This document shows, one piece after another, positions 34,366-46,277 of a stretch of 64,000 nt of DNA. A program made the translations under genes and the position numbers. Position 1 is the stretch's first letter; every line of letters starts with the position of its first letter. The DNA comes from Aquilaria yunnanensis (Eukaryota > Streptophyta > Magnoliopsida > Malvales > Thymelaeaceae). The DNA lies in the NCBI GenBank assembly GCA_039654915.1, contig CM077595.1, forward strand, positions 89,817,501 through 89,881,500, in the 5' to 3' direction. Below the pieces are notes generated by a model, which was given only the letters and a program-made list of their open reading frames with translations, did no database searches and was not told where the DNA came from.

Positions 34366-35851
34366 TGATGAATACTTATAAGTGTATTGCTGTTAAGGGT
34401 TTAAATTATCATTATACACTTTGAGTGTGATTAATTTCTTTAATTTGAGCAATTTTTCCACCGGATTACCATTCACGCATTTTTACTATTCACACGCGTT
34501 TTTACTATTCACAAATACTATTCACCAACTTACTGTTCATATGTGTATTTATTGTACATACACGGTTTACTGTTCATTAATATTAAAAGAATATATTAAA
34601 TAATTACTTTTTTATGTAGGTAAAATTATCACTTGGTGATCCTTAACGAGAAAAATCATATCTGGAGCTATAGATGTTGAAACTAAATGATTCCAAAGTC
34701 ATCTAAAAGCCAACACATAATTCTTCGACCCATCTTCATTCTGAGAGCTAGTTTGATCGTTTTCATTGCTAAAATATGATTATAGATTAAATCATTCGTT
34801 CTTTCATGTGCTGAATAACAATTTCGGTAGAAAATTTATAATTTGAGCTACAGACGTTCGATTTGAATGAGCAAGCTATCTTTTCGAAGATAAAGAATAG
34901 ATTTACAAGTTTTGTACTTTGATGAAGAGCTGATTTGATGTGTACAATGGTCAAAAAATTAAAAGAATTTGCAATCTGTCTTTATTGATTTGTATTTACC
35001 TATATTTTACTATTTTATTTTTACCATTTTACTCACCCCAAAACTCTATAAATATAGACCTTGGGGAGAGGATGAAGGATGTCATTTCTTAAGCCATTTT
35101 TATATTCTTGTATCATCTTTAGCTTTTCTTATTTGTTCTTATTCTTATTTTCAATACCAAAGCTCTATCTAAATGTTTTCTTTTCATTCTACCTTTGATC
35201 TTTCAATTCATGTTCATTTCATCTTTTTATATGTTGTTTACTTTTATCATGGCTAACTTATTTTTCTTTTGCTAAGGTGAAAGGGTGAAGCTTTTGGTAT
35301 AAAAGTTATGATTGATTTGAATGAATCATAACGTTAACGGTATTTTCTTTCTTAATCTATTTAACTTCTCTCCTTGTTATGTGGGATTTTTGATTCATTA
35401 TAGTCAATCATTGGCACAAAGGCTACTTGATTCTCTCTGTAAAATATGGCTTGCCGGCTATATTGAAATCTTGAGTTATTATGAACAAAGGTTGGCATGA
35501 TGAGTACTTGAACCCATTAGCAAGTGTTGCCGTTTTAAGATCAATGAAAGCTAATGTTAACTAAATTCCTAAATTGGCACATCCTCTATGTGTGGATCCC
35601 AGTTGAGTAGCAAGATAAGCTAAAATTAATCATAACTGATATACTAAAAGTGGATTCCATAACCTTAGCTATTTATTTGAATTTAAATTTTTAATCAATT
35701 CCTGTTAATACATTGCACCAAAATTTTTCCTTATTACTAAACCTGTAATTTGTATTTCTTAATTCACTTCTCTGTAATTCGACACTCGGACTCCTGATAT
35801 TTTATTACGTGTGACAACCTACACTTCGGTTACAATTACTAGATTGTAGCA
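34366..35851 (+). repeat. Left LTR of the gypsy element
   Basis: Starts TGATGAATACTTATAAGTG and ends CTAGATTGTAGCA. It contains a candidate TATA region, ACTCTATAAATATAGACC, at about 35042, matched in the right LTR by ACTCTATAAATAGGCAC. Confidence 0.9.
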
Positions 35852-35914
35852 AGTTTTTTGTGCCGTTACCAAGAAAGTAAAATTAGAGTATAAGTTCATT
35901 TTTTTTATTTCATT

Positions 35915-36225
35915 TTTTTTTCATTATCTGGAAGGTTAAGCCTCTTACATTATCTATTTATTTTTTTTATTATTGTTGAAAGAACGGCTAAGCCGCCTAC
36001 TTTTTATTTTTCTTTATATGGAAGGCTGAGCCTCCTATTTCTTTTATTTTCTGTTCATCTTGCTTTTTTTTTATTTATTATTTTTATTATTGTTATTGAA
36101 TGACAGGCTAAGCCTCCTATCTTTTATTTTCTATTAATCTTGTTTTGTTTTATTTTTTTTATTGTTTAATGGATGGCTTTGCCTCCTACATTTTCTGTTC
36201 ATAAAATGGAAGGCCGAGCTTCCTA
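35915..36225 (+). repeat. Six imperfect hairpin units in the retrotransposon leader
   Basis: A short palindromic unit of the form GGAAGGCTGAGCCTCCTA recurs about every 40-70 bp. Variants include GGTTAAGCCTCTTA, GGCTAAGCCGCCTA, GGCTGAGCCTCCTA, GGCTAAGCCTCCTA, GGCTTTGCCTCCTA and GGCCGAGCTTCCTA, separated by T-rich spacers. It lies between the primer-binding site and gag. Confidence 0.75.
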
Positions 36226-36259
36226 TTTCTATTTGTTATTGATATTAGTTTTTCTTGTG

Positions 36260-36260
<1 letters not shown>

Positions 36261-36295
<35 letters not shown>
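36261..36295 (+). repeat. ATT microsatellite
   Basis: Pure (TTA)n tract directly before the gag start region. Confidence 0.95.
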
Positions 36296-36296
<1 letters not shown>

Positions 36297-36297
<1 letters not shown>

Positions 36298-37613
36298 TGA
36301 AAGCTTGGTCATGTACATCAAGTGGTAGACCAGTAAGAGAATCTTCATCTTATTCAAGCATGGCTAAACATATTAATGAACAAAAAAATAATCATTCTCT
36401 ACATAATGACCAAGATCAACCTAAGACATTTAGAAAATATATGAACCTCATAAGAAATAGCATTCAATTATGTCTAATATTTCCTACTGATGCATGACAC
36501 TTCAATTTCAAGCTAGGTATTATTCAACTTTTAACAACTTTTCATGACTTTGATTCTAAAAATCCGTACTTGCATTTGAGGGAATTTGAGGAAGTCTGTC
36601 ACATATATAATAACCTAAACTATAGCATGAACACGATCAGGCTTAAGCTTTTTTCCTTTTTTTTTTTAAAGATAAAGCTAAAACTTGGCTACAGTATATT
36701 AGGTCTGGCTCCATTAATTCATGGGATGAATTGTAACAACAATTTTAATAAAAAATTTTCCTGCCCACAGAACAAATTCTTTCAAAAGGCAAATCACTAC
36801 TTTCACACAAAAATCAGAGAAAACTTTTTACTAATGTTGGCATAGAGATAAGGATTTATTTAATACATGCCCACATCATGGTTTTAAAACATGGAGATTA
36901 GTCTCACATTTTTATGAAGGTTTGACACCTAAGGAAAAGCAAATAGTGGAAATGATGTGCAATGAAACATTTGAAGATAAAAATTACGATGAAGCAATGA
37001 ATTATCTAAACTTGCTAGCAGAGAATGCATAGAACTGGGACACCGCTGGTACCTATGAGGCCTCAAGTAAGACTCAATCACCTACATCTAGTGGAGGCAT
37101 ATATCATATTAAAGAAGATAATGACCTTCAAAAAAATTCGCATCTCTAGCTAAAAAGGTTGAAGCTTTGGAAATGAAGAAAGTTGGTCAATTAAAATCCG
37201 TTGAAGAAATTATTTGTCACATTTGTAAGACCAATGACCATTCCACTAGCAATTGCCAAACATTGCCCTCTTTCAAAGAATGTCTCCATGAACAAGTTAG
37301 TGCTTTGAACAACTTCAATAGGCCAACACAAAATCCATACTCACAAACATACAATCCTGGTTGGAGAAATCATCCGAACTTCAGTTGGAGAAATGACAAT
37401 TATGCTCAATCATCACAACCATTTTTGCACACCCAACAAAATTTTCAACAATCTCAAGGGTATGTACGGTATGTATCTCCTTTTAAGAAAAATCTTGAAG
37501 CAACATTGCATTCATTTATTGAGAAGCAAGAGTCCATCAATGCTCAAACAAGTCAAACCATGATTGATTTGAAAAATACGCTTGTAAAATTTGCATATGC
37601 ACTCAACATTTAG
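36297..37613 (+). pseudogene. gag pseudogene of the gypsy element
   Basis: Capsid/nucleocapsid gene broken into several frames. Recognisable pieces are NPYLHLREFEEVCHIYN (near 36560), MNTIRLKLFSF, then at about 36900 an E.MCNETFEDKN.DEAMNYL stretch, and at 37167-37613 the zinc knuckle CHICKTNDHSTSNC (CX2CX4HX4C) followed by NPYSQTYNPGWRNHPNFSW. At least three frameshifts or stops interrupt it, for example at 36498, 36843 and 37030. Confidence 0.85.
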
Positions 37614-38051
37614 GAGAAAGGAAAATTTCCTTCTCAACCACAACCAAATCCCAAAGGTCAAACCATGGATCAAGTGAAGTCAATCATTACACTTTGCAGC
37701 GGTAAGGTTATTAAAAAATTCATTTCTGATCCTTGTGAAAGTGACAATAAGTCAATTTCTAAGAGTAAAGAAGGGGTTGAACCTTTACCAAGCAAAGAAC
37801 AAATTGAATCTCCACGTGCACCTTAATTTCCTCAGGCATTAATTGTTCTTAAGAAGATGAATTGAAATCCTAAAATTCTTGATATTTTTAAGCAAGTAAA
37901 GATCAATATACATTTGTTGGATGCAATTAAATAGGTACATTCGTATGTCAAATTTTTGAAGAATTTATGCACTGTTAAAAGAAAATTGAATGTGAAAAAG
38001 AAAGACTTATTGCCTGATTAGGTAAGTTTTGTTATTCAAAATAACACTTCT

Positions 38052-38732
38052 TTGAAATACAAAAATCCTGGTTGTCTAACAATTACATGTTTCATTGGAG
38101 AACATAAAATTGAGCAAGCATTACTTGATTTTGAGGCTTGTGTAAACTTACTTCCATATTCAGTTTACCAAAAACTAAATTTGGGTAAGTTAAAACCAAC
38201 CGAAATAACTTTTTTGCTTGTTGATAGATCAGTGAAAGTGCCCAAATGAGTCATTGAATATGTGTTAGTCCAAGTTGATAAATTCATATATCTTGTGGAT
38301 TTTATTGTTTTGAACACACCACCAGTGGAAATAAAAATTTCAATACCTATTATCCTAAGACGTCCATTTTTAGCAACCTCTAATGCTTTGATTAATTGCA
38401 GGAATGGATTGATGAAGCTGGCATTTTGGAATATGACATTGGAGTTAAATGTTTTTAATTTGCTTAAGCAACCTTCTGAAAGGGAAAATGAAAATGAGGA
38501 AGTTTGCATAATTGACACTATTATGAAAAACCACATCGAAGAGGTAGAGGGAAACACATGTTGGACACCAAAAATTGAAGAGTTGGGAAAACTTAGAGTT
38601 GAAGAGCAAAATAAAATCCACACAATGGAGTTGAAGCTCTTACCCAAAGAAATGAAGTTCCTAATATCAAAGCAAAATGCTAAACCAAGACTGATACGCT
38701 GGATCGTATTATTCAAGAGTTCAACACTGTGA
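38052..38732 (+). pseudogene. Protease pseudogene fused to an RNase H remnant
   Basis: The retroviral-type aspartic protease segment begins NPGCLTITCFIGEHKIEQAL. The active-site motif, normally D[LST]GA, has become DFEA in LLDFEACVNLLPYSVYQKL, and a TGA stop interrupts it at about 38247. The downstream half includes PIILRRPFLATSNALI. Shortly after MELKLLPKEMKFL, which precedes reverse transcriptase in intact elements, the sequence jumps to AKPRLIRW, the end of RNase H. Reverse transcriptase and most of RNase H are therefore deleted near 38670. Confidence 0.8.
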
Positions 38733-38749
38733 TCAAGGATAAAAAAGGC

Positions 38750-39195
38750 ACAAAAAATGTTGCCGTTAGCCATTTGTCAAGACTGATAACAAATTTATCA
38801 ATTAAGGCTACACCTATAAATGATTATTTTTCTAATAAATTTTTATTCTCTGTCACTGCAATACTTTGATTTGTTAATATTGTCAACTTTTTTGTAACAA
38901 GATGAATACTAGCTCAATGAAGTGCCCAAGATAAAAAGAAATTTTTATATGAAGTGAAAAATTTTTACTGAAATGACTTTTATCTTTTTAAATATTGTCC
39001 TGATCAGATATGTAGGAGATGCATACTCGAGGATAAGGTCAAAAGTGTCATTGAATTTTATAATTCTGAAACGTGCGGGAAGTGTGTTTTGTCAAAGAAA
39101 ACAGCGACAAAGATTTTGTAGTCTGGATTTTATTGGCCTTCTTTGTTTAAAGACGCACATGCATTCTGCAAAGCTTTGAAAATTGTCAAAAATTA
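38750..39195 (+). pseudogene. RNase H tail and integrase zinc-finger remnant
   Basis: Continues from the RNase H end (IKDKKGTKNVAVSHLSRL) through an IVNFFVT-like linker to an integrase H2C2 region, read as DQICRRCILEDKVKSVIEFY, CGKCVLSKKTATKIL and, after a stop, SGFYWPSLFKDAHAFCKALK. The catalytic DDE core that should follow is missing; sequence after about 39200 does not encode it. Confidence 0.75.
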
Positions 39196-39199
39196 GGAT

Positions 39200-41221
39200 T
39201 CATTTCTTTCTGGTTAAGTGGTGGATACGGTACTCTGTAGCTCTCAAGTCGGTTATCTCAATTTCCCACATTAATTGATCTATTTCTCTTATTTCTCAAT
39301 TTCTTTTTAAAAATGGATTCTATTCTTTTTCTTTGAGAAAATACTTTCCTTTTCTCCTAATGAATGTTCTTAAAAGGATTTACCAAGCGAGATGTGAGCG
39401 ATAAGAGTTTTGATGCACAAAGGTATTCCTAAATATGAGCATTAGTTAATTGAAGCTAAGGTCTGTTTTGCTAGTGAAATCCCAAAGGCATTTGTGTCCC
39501 GCATACCTAGTTTAGGCAAAAGCTCTTATACCAAAAAGTGAAGAGCAAAAAGATTACGTGTCTGTCACAAATGTGGTTAATGGAATTGTGATACTAAATG
39601 TCGTTCTTTAGGGACAAATGTCCGATAATCGAGAAGATAAAAGACAATTCATTCACTGCGTAAGAATTCTTTAGATGATATCCGATTGACTTTTGAAATG
39701 CATTCTTGTGAATTAGTGCAACATGAACTTTTTGGTTTATGGAGGATTTTTTATAAAGAATAAGAGCGTTACAGTCTTGGAAATCTGACTTTAAATGGCC
39801 ATGTTTGCCAGTTTGTAAGAAAACTGGATGGGAAGTAAATCCTCGACTCATAGAAGACGTTAAAGCTGTTACTGGATGTAAAACCAGTGGAAGATGTGAG
39901 CCACAATCACAACTACTATACATTAATATCATTTTATTTTTGCTATTTTTTTTTATTTATAGGTTGTTAATCTTAATAAGTGATGAAGCATTGTAAAAGA
40001 GAGCAATCTGGACTTGTGGATTTGTTTATCATGTCTTTTAGTTTTGCTATCAGCATTTTTTTATTTTGGTTTAAGTTATTTTTAGGTTTTTCATTTTCAA
40101 TAACTACCATTTCAGGTAATTTCTTATTTACTCTTCTTATCTATATTTTGACATTAGGGACAATGTCTTAATCGGGTTAGGGAATAAAGATAGTTGACAC
40201 ATGATTTTTTTTTCTTTTGGGCTAGTTTTTCTCATGCTGATATTAAAACCATTAGACTAAGCCCTTAGTTTATGGTGGCTAAGTAAAAAGTAATTTTACT
40301 CTTGAGACGCATCCTATTAAGTTTGCTAGTCAAAACATTTTTTTTTTTGTGGCTGAACCCATACAAGATGACATACTCACTAGTAATCTATATTTTTTAT
40401 CTTGAAAATTTATATGCTTAGTGATGAAATTGTTAAGGTAATGAGCTAAATTAAATTTTACATTTTTTGAAATTTTATTCGACATAATGATTTAGTTAAA
40501 TTTTATTTACTTTGACAAGGGATTAAGATGTTTAAGGTATAAATTGCTGCTATTTTTACACATGCTGAAAGTCTTGATTGTTTTTTAGATTTCAAAGAAT
40601 ACTCCAACTATGTGGCTGTTGGGACTTCTAATAAACTAAACCTTAGCTTAATTTGAATAAAAAAAGCTTGAAATAAAAAACCAAAAACAACACCAAGAAG
40701 TGTCGTAAAAAAAAAATGGAAAGACTTGGAAAATGAAAAGAAAAAAAAACTACTAGCGATGTTCACTCTTGAAAATGGCTGCCTATTACTGAGGTTCTTC
40801 AAATAATTCAAATAATGCTTAAGCCAAAGTTAAAAAAAAAAATGAGAACTTTTTATAGTGTAACAGTGTGAAAGATTACCAAAGCGATGGTTTTGAATTA
40901 GATTTGTTCTGATAAGCCGCAAATGTTTGTATGATTTACTGAAATCTTTTAGACATTCTTGATAATCAGTCACACGTTTACTGCACTCAATAACTCATAA
41001 TTTTTCACACTTTTTCCATTGTTTGAGTGGTTGAAATGTGCATAAATCATTATATAATTTTTATTTTATTTTTGGTACTATTATTTTGATGCTCATTCCT
41101 TCAATGTTTTCTGATCTATAGTATATAGATTGATAGTAGAAAATATTAGATGAAACCTAGAGTATTCATTGAATACATCACCTCACTTGCAAGGGACTAA
41201 TAAGAACCTAGTTGGGGGATG
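39200..41221 (+). other. 3' internal region of the gypsy element, non-coding
   Basis: Short degenerate ORFs only. Near 40148-40190 the sequence TTAGGGACAATGTCTTAATC with GGGTTAGGGA resembles the spacer found downstream of pol in Athila/Tat-like elements. The polypurine tract lies at its end. Confidence 0.5.
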
Positions 41222-42713
41222 TGATAAATAGTCATAAGTGTATTGCTGTTAAGGGTTTAAATTATCATTATACACTTTGAGTATGATTAATTTCTCTAAT
41301 TTGAGCAATTTTTCCATCGGGTTATTATTCACACATTTTACTATTCACACACATTTTTACTATTTACTGACTTACTATTCATACACATATTTCATTATTC
41401 ATATGCGTATTTACTGTACCTACACAGTTTAATGTTCATTAATATTAAAATAATATATTAAATAATTTTTTTTTATGTTGGTAAAATCATCACTTGGCAA
41501 TCTTTAACGAGAAAAATCATATTTGGAGTTGTAGATGTCGGAACTGAGTGATTCCAAATTCATCTAAAAGCCAACACATAGATCTTCAACCCATCTTCAT
41601 TCCGAGAGCTAGTTTGACCGTTTTGATTGCCAAAATATGATTATAGATTAGATCATTTTTTCTTCCATGTGCTGAAAAGTAGTTTCGGTAGAAAAATCAT
41701 AACTTAAGCTACAGATGTCCAATTTGAATGAGCAAGCCATCATTTCAAAGATAAAGAATATATCTACAAATTTTGTGGTTTGATGAAGAACTGATTTTAA
41801 TGTGTAGGATGGTCAAAAAATTAAAAAAATTTGCAGTCCGCCTTTATTGATTTGTATTTACCTACATTTTACCATTCTATTTTTACCATTTCACCCACCC
41901 CAAAACTCTATAAATAGGCACTTTAGTGGGAGGATTAAGGATTCCATTTCTTATGTCATTTTTATATTCTTGTATCATCTTTAGCTTTTCTTCTTTGTTC
42001 TTGTTCTTATTTTCAATACCGAAGCTCTATCTAAGTGTTTTCTTCTTGTTCTACCTTTGATCTTTCAATTTATGTTCATTTTATCTTTTTATATGTTGTT
42101 TACTTTTATCATGGCTAACTAATTTTTCTTTTGCTAAGGTGAAAGGGTGAAACTTTTGGTATAAAAGTTATGATTGATTTGAATGGATTACAATGTTAAC
42201 GATATTTTCTTTCTTAATCTATTTAACTTCTCTCATTGTTAAGTGGGATTCTTGATTCATCATAGCCAATTATTGGCACAAAGGCTACTTGATTCCTACT
42301 GTAAAACGTGGCTTGCCGGCTATATTGGAATCTTAAGTTATTGTGGACAAAAGTTTGCATGATGGATACTTGAACCCATTAACAAGTGTTGGCGTTTTAA
42401 GATCAATGAAAATTAATGCTAACTAAATTCCCCAATTAGGACCTCCTCTATGTGTGAATCCTAGTTGAGTGGCAAGATGGGCTAAAATTAATCATAACCA
42501 ATATACTAAAAATGGATCCCCTAACCTTAGCTATTTATTTGAATTTGAATTTTTAATCAACACCTGTTTACACATTGTACCAAAATCTTTCCTTATTACC
42601 AAATCTGTAATTTGTATTTCTTAATTCACTTCTCTGTGGTTCAGCACTCGGACTCCCGAGATTTTATTACTTACGATAACCTACACTTGGGTTACAACTG
42701 TTAGATTGCAGCA
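41222..42713 (+). repeat. Right LTR of the gypsy element
   Basis: Starts TGATAAATAGTCATAAGTG and ends GTTAGATTGCAGCA. It aligns with the left LTR throughout, with frequent single-base differences and small indels, indicating an old insertion. Confidence 0.9.
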
Positions 42714-42740
42714 TGACACACTCGTCATAGCAAAAGCTTA

Positions 42741-43690
42741 GGGCTTGTTCATTTAGTGTATATAGGAAGTTACTAATGTGTTAAACCCTTTTAGTAGGGT
42801 CTACTATATAACCCACTTTTAGCTACACCACTAAATGCCTCTGAAGTTAGTATTATTTACATGTCAAACCCCAGTCAAAATAATGTCCCTAGCCTAAATG
42901 TGTCCACACCTCTGTTACGGCTGCTCGGATCCACATATTACCCAGCTCACCTCCACTACTGCCACCAAATCCATCTATTGCCTAGCTTACTTCTATTGCT
43001 ACCACCAGATCCACCTATTGTTAAGTTCACCTACAACCCCATCGGCCATATCTACTTGCAAAATCAATGGAGCTTTACCAAACTTGGTGGTTTATGCATT
43101 ATCGGAAAACTATGTGTGTTAAAAGAAATAAAGTAAGAGCCCTAAAAAGTAGAATGAAATTCAAAAAATAATACAAGCTAGTAAATGTTTCTTATTTACC
43201 GTGGAAAATCAAATTTATAACAAAGGAAGTCTTCATAAAATTGGACTGATGACAAACTTTCCAGAATCTTCATAAAAACATATAGCAACTTGAATCCAGA
43301 GTCTTCATAAAAACATAAGAAATTTGGGACTGAACCTTGATTGAAAACCAAATCTTCATAAAAATATATGGGTACTTCATGACAATAGATCAAAGAACAG
43401 TTGATCATCTCGTTGGAACTAGACTTAATAGTGGATGAGGTATTGATCTTCTTAATCAAGACTTGGCGTGGAAGCAGATGATTGTCGTTAAAGGGTTGGA
43501 GGCGTTTGGAGCCACAAACACCATCTCTGCAATTGGATAAATATGAGGAAGATTTTGACCAAGGTTAGCCCGTATATACAATAAAGTTGAGGGGTGTTTG
43601 AAGTGCAACTAGCAAGTGGATTTAATAGTGGACCCATTAGATGCATTTAATAGGTTAATAACTTCCTATATACACTAAACAAATTGGCTC
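42741..43690. mobile_element. Non-autonomous TIR element, 950 bp
   Basis: The left end GGGCTTGTTCATTTAGTGTA then TATAGGAAGTTA matches the complement of the right end, GAGCCAATTTGTTTAGTGTA then TATAGGAAGTTA, for about 35 bp. Flanking triplets TTA and TAA could be a decayed PIF/Harbinger TWA duplication. The interior has four short TCTTCATAAAA-type direct repeats at 43230-43370 and no transposase; the ORFs at 42861-43136 and 43196-43459 have no domain. Confidence 0.7.
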
Positions 43691-46277
43691 TAATGACAAA
43701 TGTTGAGCAAATAGTGCTGAATTTAAGGTGATAAATTAGTTAAACAGATGCATAATATATCTATGCCATTATTCAGTCTAAAAGACTATGCCCAGCAGTG
43801 AGGAGATAGTCATTGGAAATTTCTCATGAGTCCCTGTCTAAATTACTAGGAGTGTGCATGGAACTCGGTCAACCCAAAAAACCGCATAAACCAATCTACA
43901 CCAAACTAATGTATGCAGTTTTATGTGGTTTTGATTATGGTCCGAGTTTAAAAATCTTAAAATTGAATATCATATGATGTGGTTACTGTTTTTGAATGTT
44001 GTAACGGGTAAAAACCATACCGACTTAATAGGAGAAGCTTAAGCCAATATAAATTAAAATTATATACCTAATTGGCTAATTCTCTATTCCTTTTGATTTC
44101 TAATTCTATCATTTTAAACTAATTTCTTAAACCAAAAAAAAAATGTTCAATACCTAACAGAATACCCAATCCATTATTCGCTATATTCCCTTCCTCTAGT
44201 GCCCAGCCTGTCATCCTAATCAAATTTTCTCTTGTTCCTCTAGGTGTGGCATTATGTTGCTCCCTATTGCTCTCAGCTAAGAGTCACGAGTTGAAAACAA
44301 CCATTAGACATTTAGACGGGACAAGAAAGGCTGGAGAGTGGAGAGAGAAACGACCATCATCGGGACTTGGGTTGTTCGTTGGATAACAGATGCTGTTGTA
44401 CATTTCCATTTCAATTGTTGCTGCCAAATAAGTAAGAGAAATTTTCTTAATGTTTTTCTAGGGTTTTTCTTAAGGTGCAAATAATTTTTTGTTCATTTGT
44501 AGCGATTTATGTGCAATAAATAAAGTAGATAATTCTCTTTAAAAATGAAATGGAAGAAATTGAGTGAAGGGCAAGAGGGCTGGGTAGCTTAGGCACAGAA
44601 TGCCGAAACCTTTCCTTTCCTTTTTTCTTTCAAATATTTTCTTGCAACTCCGCCAATTGAAATAGCCTCTTAATTTAGGATGATAAATTTGACTTATTTA
44701 AGATTTGTATTTCTCATGTGTGTTGGTTTTATGGACTGGATCATGTTTTTATTTTGTTATTTATGTTATAAGCTTATATTAATTATTTTGATTTAGCATG
44801 ATAAATTTGTGATATGAAAAAATCGCAACCGAACCACATTTATATGGTGCGATTTTTTTTGAATTTATATATAAAGTAGTGTGGTTACGTTTTTCTAAAT
44901 TGTAAGACTGTTTACTATGCAGTGTAGTTACTGGTTTTGCCTTAAACTGCATTAACCCACACAATGAACACTCTTACAAATTACACATTAATCGGTGTAG
45001 AAAATAATTTGGTGAAAAAAAATAGAAAATTGTAGTATGTAGTAAAAAATTTTATTTTGCCTACAAATTTTCATAAGGCATGTGGTGAATCATAGATTTA
45101 GAATTTTCCAAAATTTCTACGACATTCTACAATTTTTTGTTTTGTTGAATCGGTTAGAAGCCGCCCAGAAAAATAACAAATGCAAAAGACAACCCAACCA
45201 TGGATTAAGCTTAAGTCAACTCTCACTATCTTTTGATAGAAAGGCTTCACTTATGTTAATATTAGTGATTACTGTTAGAATTAAAAAAAACTTATTTGAT
45301 AATAATTTTAATTTTAGTAGTTTGAAGTTCACCACCTATATATTACACAAAACTCTAATGTCAATGGTAGAAACTCTTCTAGGGGCAAAAGTCATTTCCT
45401 AGGAACTTATCAATGATCAACATAATAATCTTGGTTCAATTGGTCAACAGTCATGTGTGGGTGTGGATTTATTTTCTTTTGTTTTTTATTTCATAAGCAA
45501 AATCAATAAAAAAGACAAACTAGGAAAAAGGAGAAAATATCAAGCCATGGGCAAATTGAACCTTATCTCTAGAAACAACCATGATAGAAAGATATCCTAT
45601 AGTAGTTATAAGGCATGAAATGGTTGTCACAATCATTTGTGTCTCAATGCCAGTTGAGTTGATCGAACTAATCATGTGAAATACTTGGACACAACTAATA
45701 AGTATAATGACTGCATTCAAGCGGATATTGATTGCAGAGTTTAAGATATCAAAGATAGCATTTAATTCAATCAAAAGAGCTGAAAGACAACCATGAAGAA
45801 GATGACCGTGATATCTAGTTGGGCTTAGTTATTGTAATAAGTTACATAATAGTAGTTTTTTAATTTTGAGCTTTAATGCTTTAATTTCTTATTGCATTAC
45901 ATAACTGGAATGTTTCCCTAGTGCCACTTGGCTTTGACATTTATTTGCCATTCAGAAATTTGATTTTCTTTCAAAAATTTAAAGAATAAATAAAATTTGT
46001 GATATAACTCACCTTTGAATACTACCTTTCTATTCAACCATTAACGGGGAAAAATGAACAAAACTCCACATAGCATATGATTTATCGCAGATTGAGCCTT
46101 AACTAAATTGACATGCAAACTACCATATCACGTGATTAATCAGAGTTTAGGTTGGATAGGGTGTTGTTTAGATTAGATAGGTTATGCTATATGATATACT
46201 AGATCGTAGAATATATCTTATTTCTTTTCTCTTGTAATATCATAAGTACTAAAAACATGATCTATCAGGTTGTATAA
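43691..46277. other. Intergenic, nothing firm
   Basis: AT-rich. A minus ORF at 45520-45774 encodes three hydrophobic stretches with no recognised family. Near 46100 a segment GACATGCAAACTACCATATC with ATCAGAGTTTAGG resembles one at 61585-61640, perhaps an old SINE-like repeat. No gene was called. Confidence 0.4.

Larger units (their letters stand above)
34366..42713 (+). mobile_element. Ty3/gypsy LTR retrotransposon, RT-deleted
   Basis: Two LTRs (34366-35851 and 41222-42713, each about 1.49 kb, starting TGAT and ending GCA or AGCA) flank an internal region of about 5.4 kb. The target duplication is TGACG/TGACA, four of five bases matching. A primer-binding-like TTTTTTGTGCCGTTACCAAG follows the left LTR, and a purine-rich GTTGGGGGATG precedes the right LTR. 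The order gag, protease, RNase H tail, integrase zinc finger is that of Ty3/gypsy; the gag NPY.QTYNPGWRNHPNFSW and GACAATGT-type 3' region recall Athila/Tat elements. Multiple stops and LTR differences mark it as old and inactive. Confidence 0.92.

Noticed and set aside
45520..45774. ORF with three hydrophobic segments, possible membrane protein
   Set aside because: No family recognised, no splice partners and no conserved neighbour; could be chance in AT-rich DNA.
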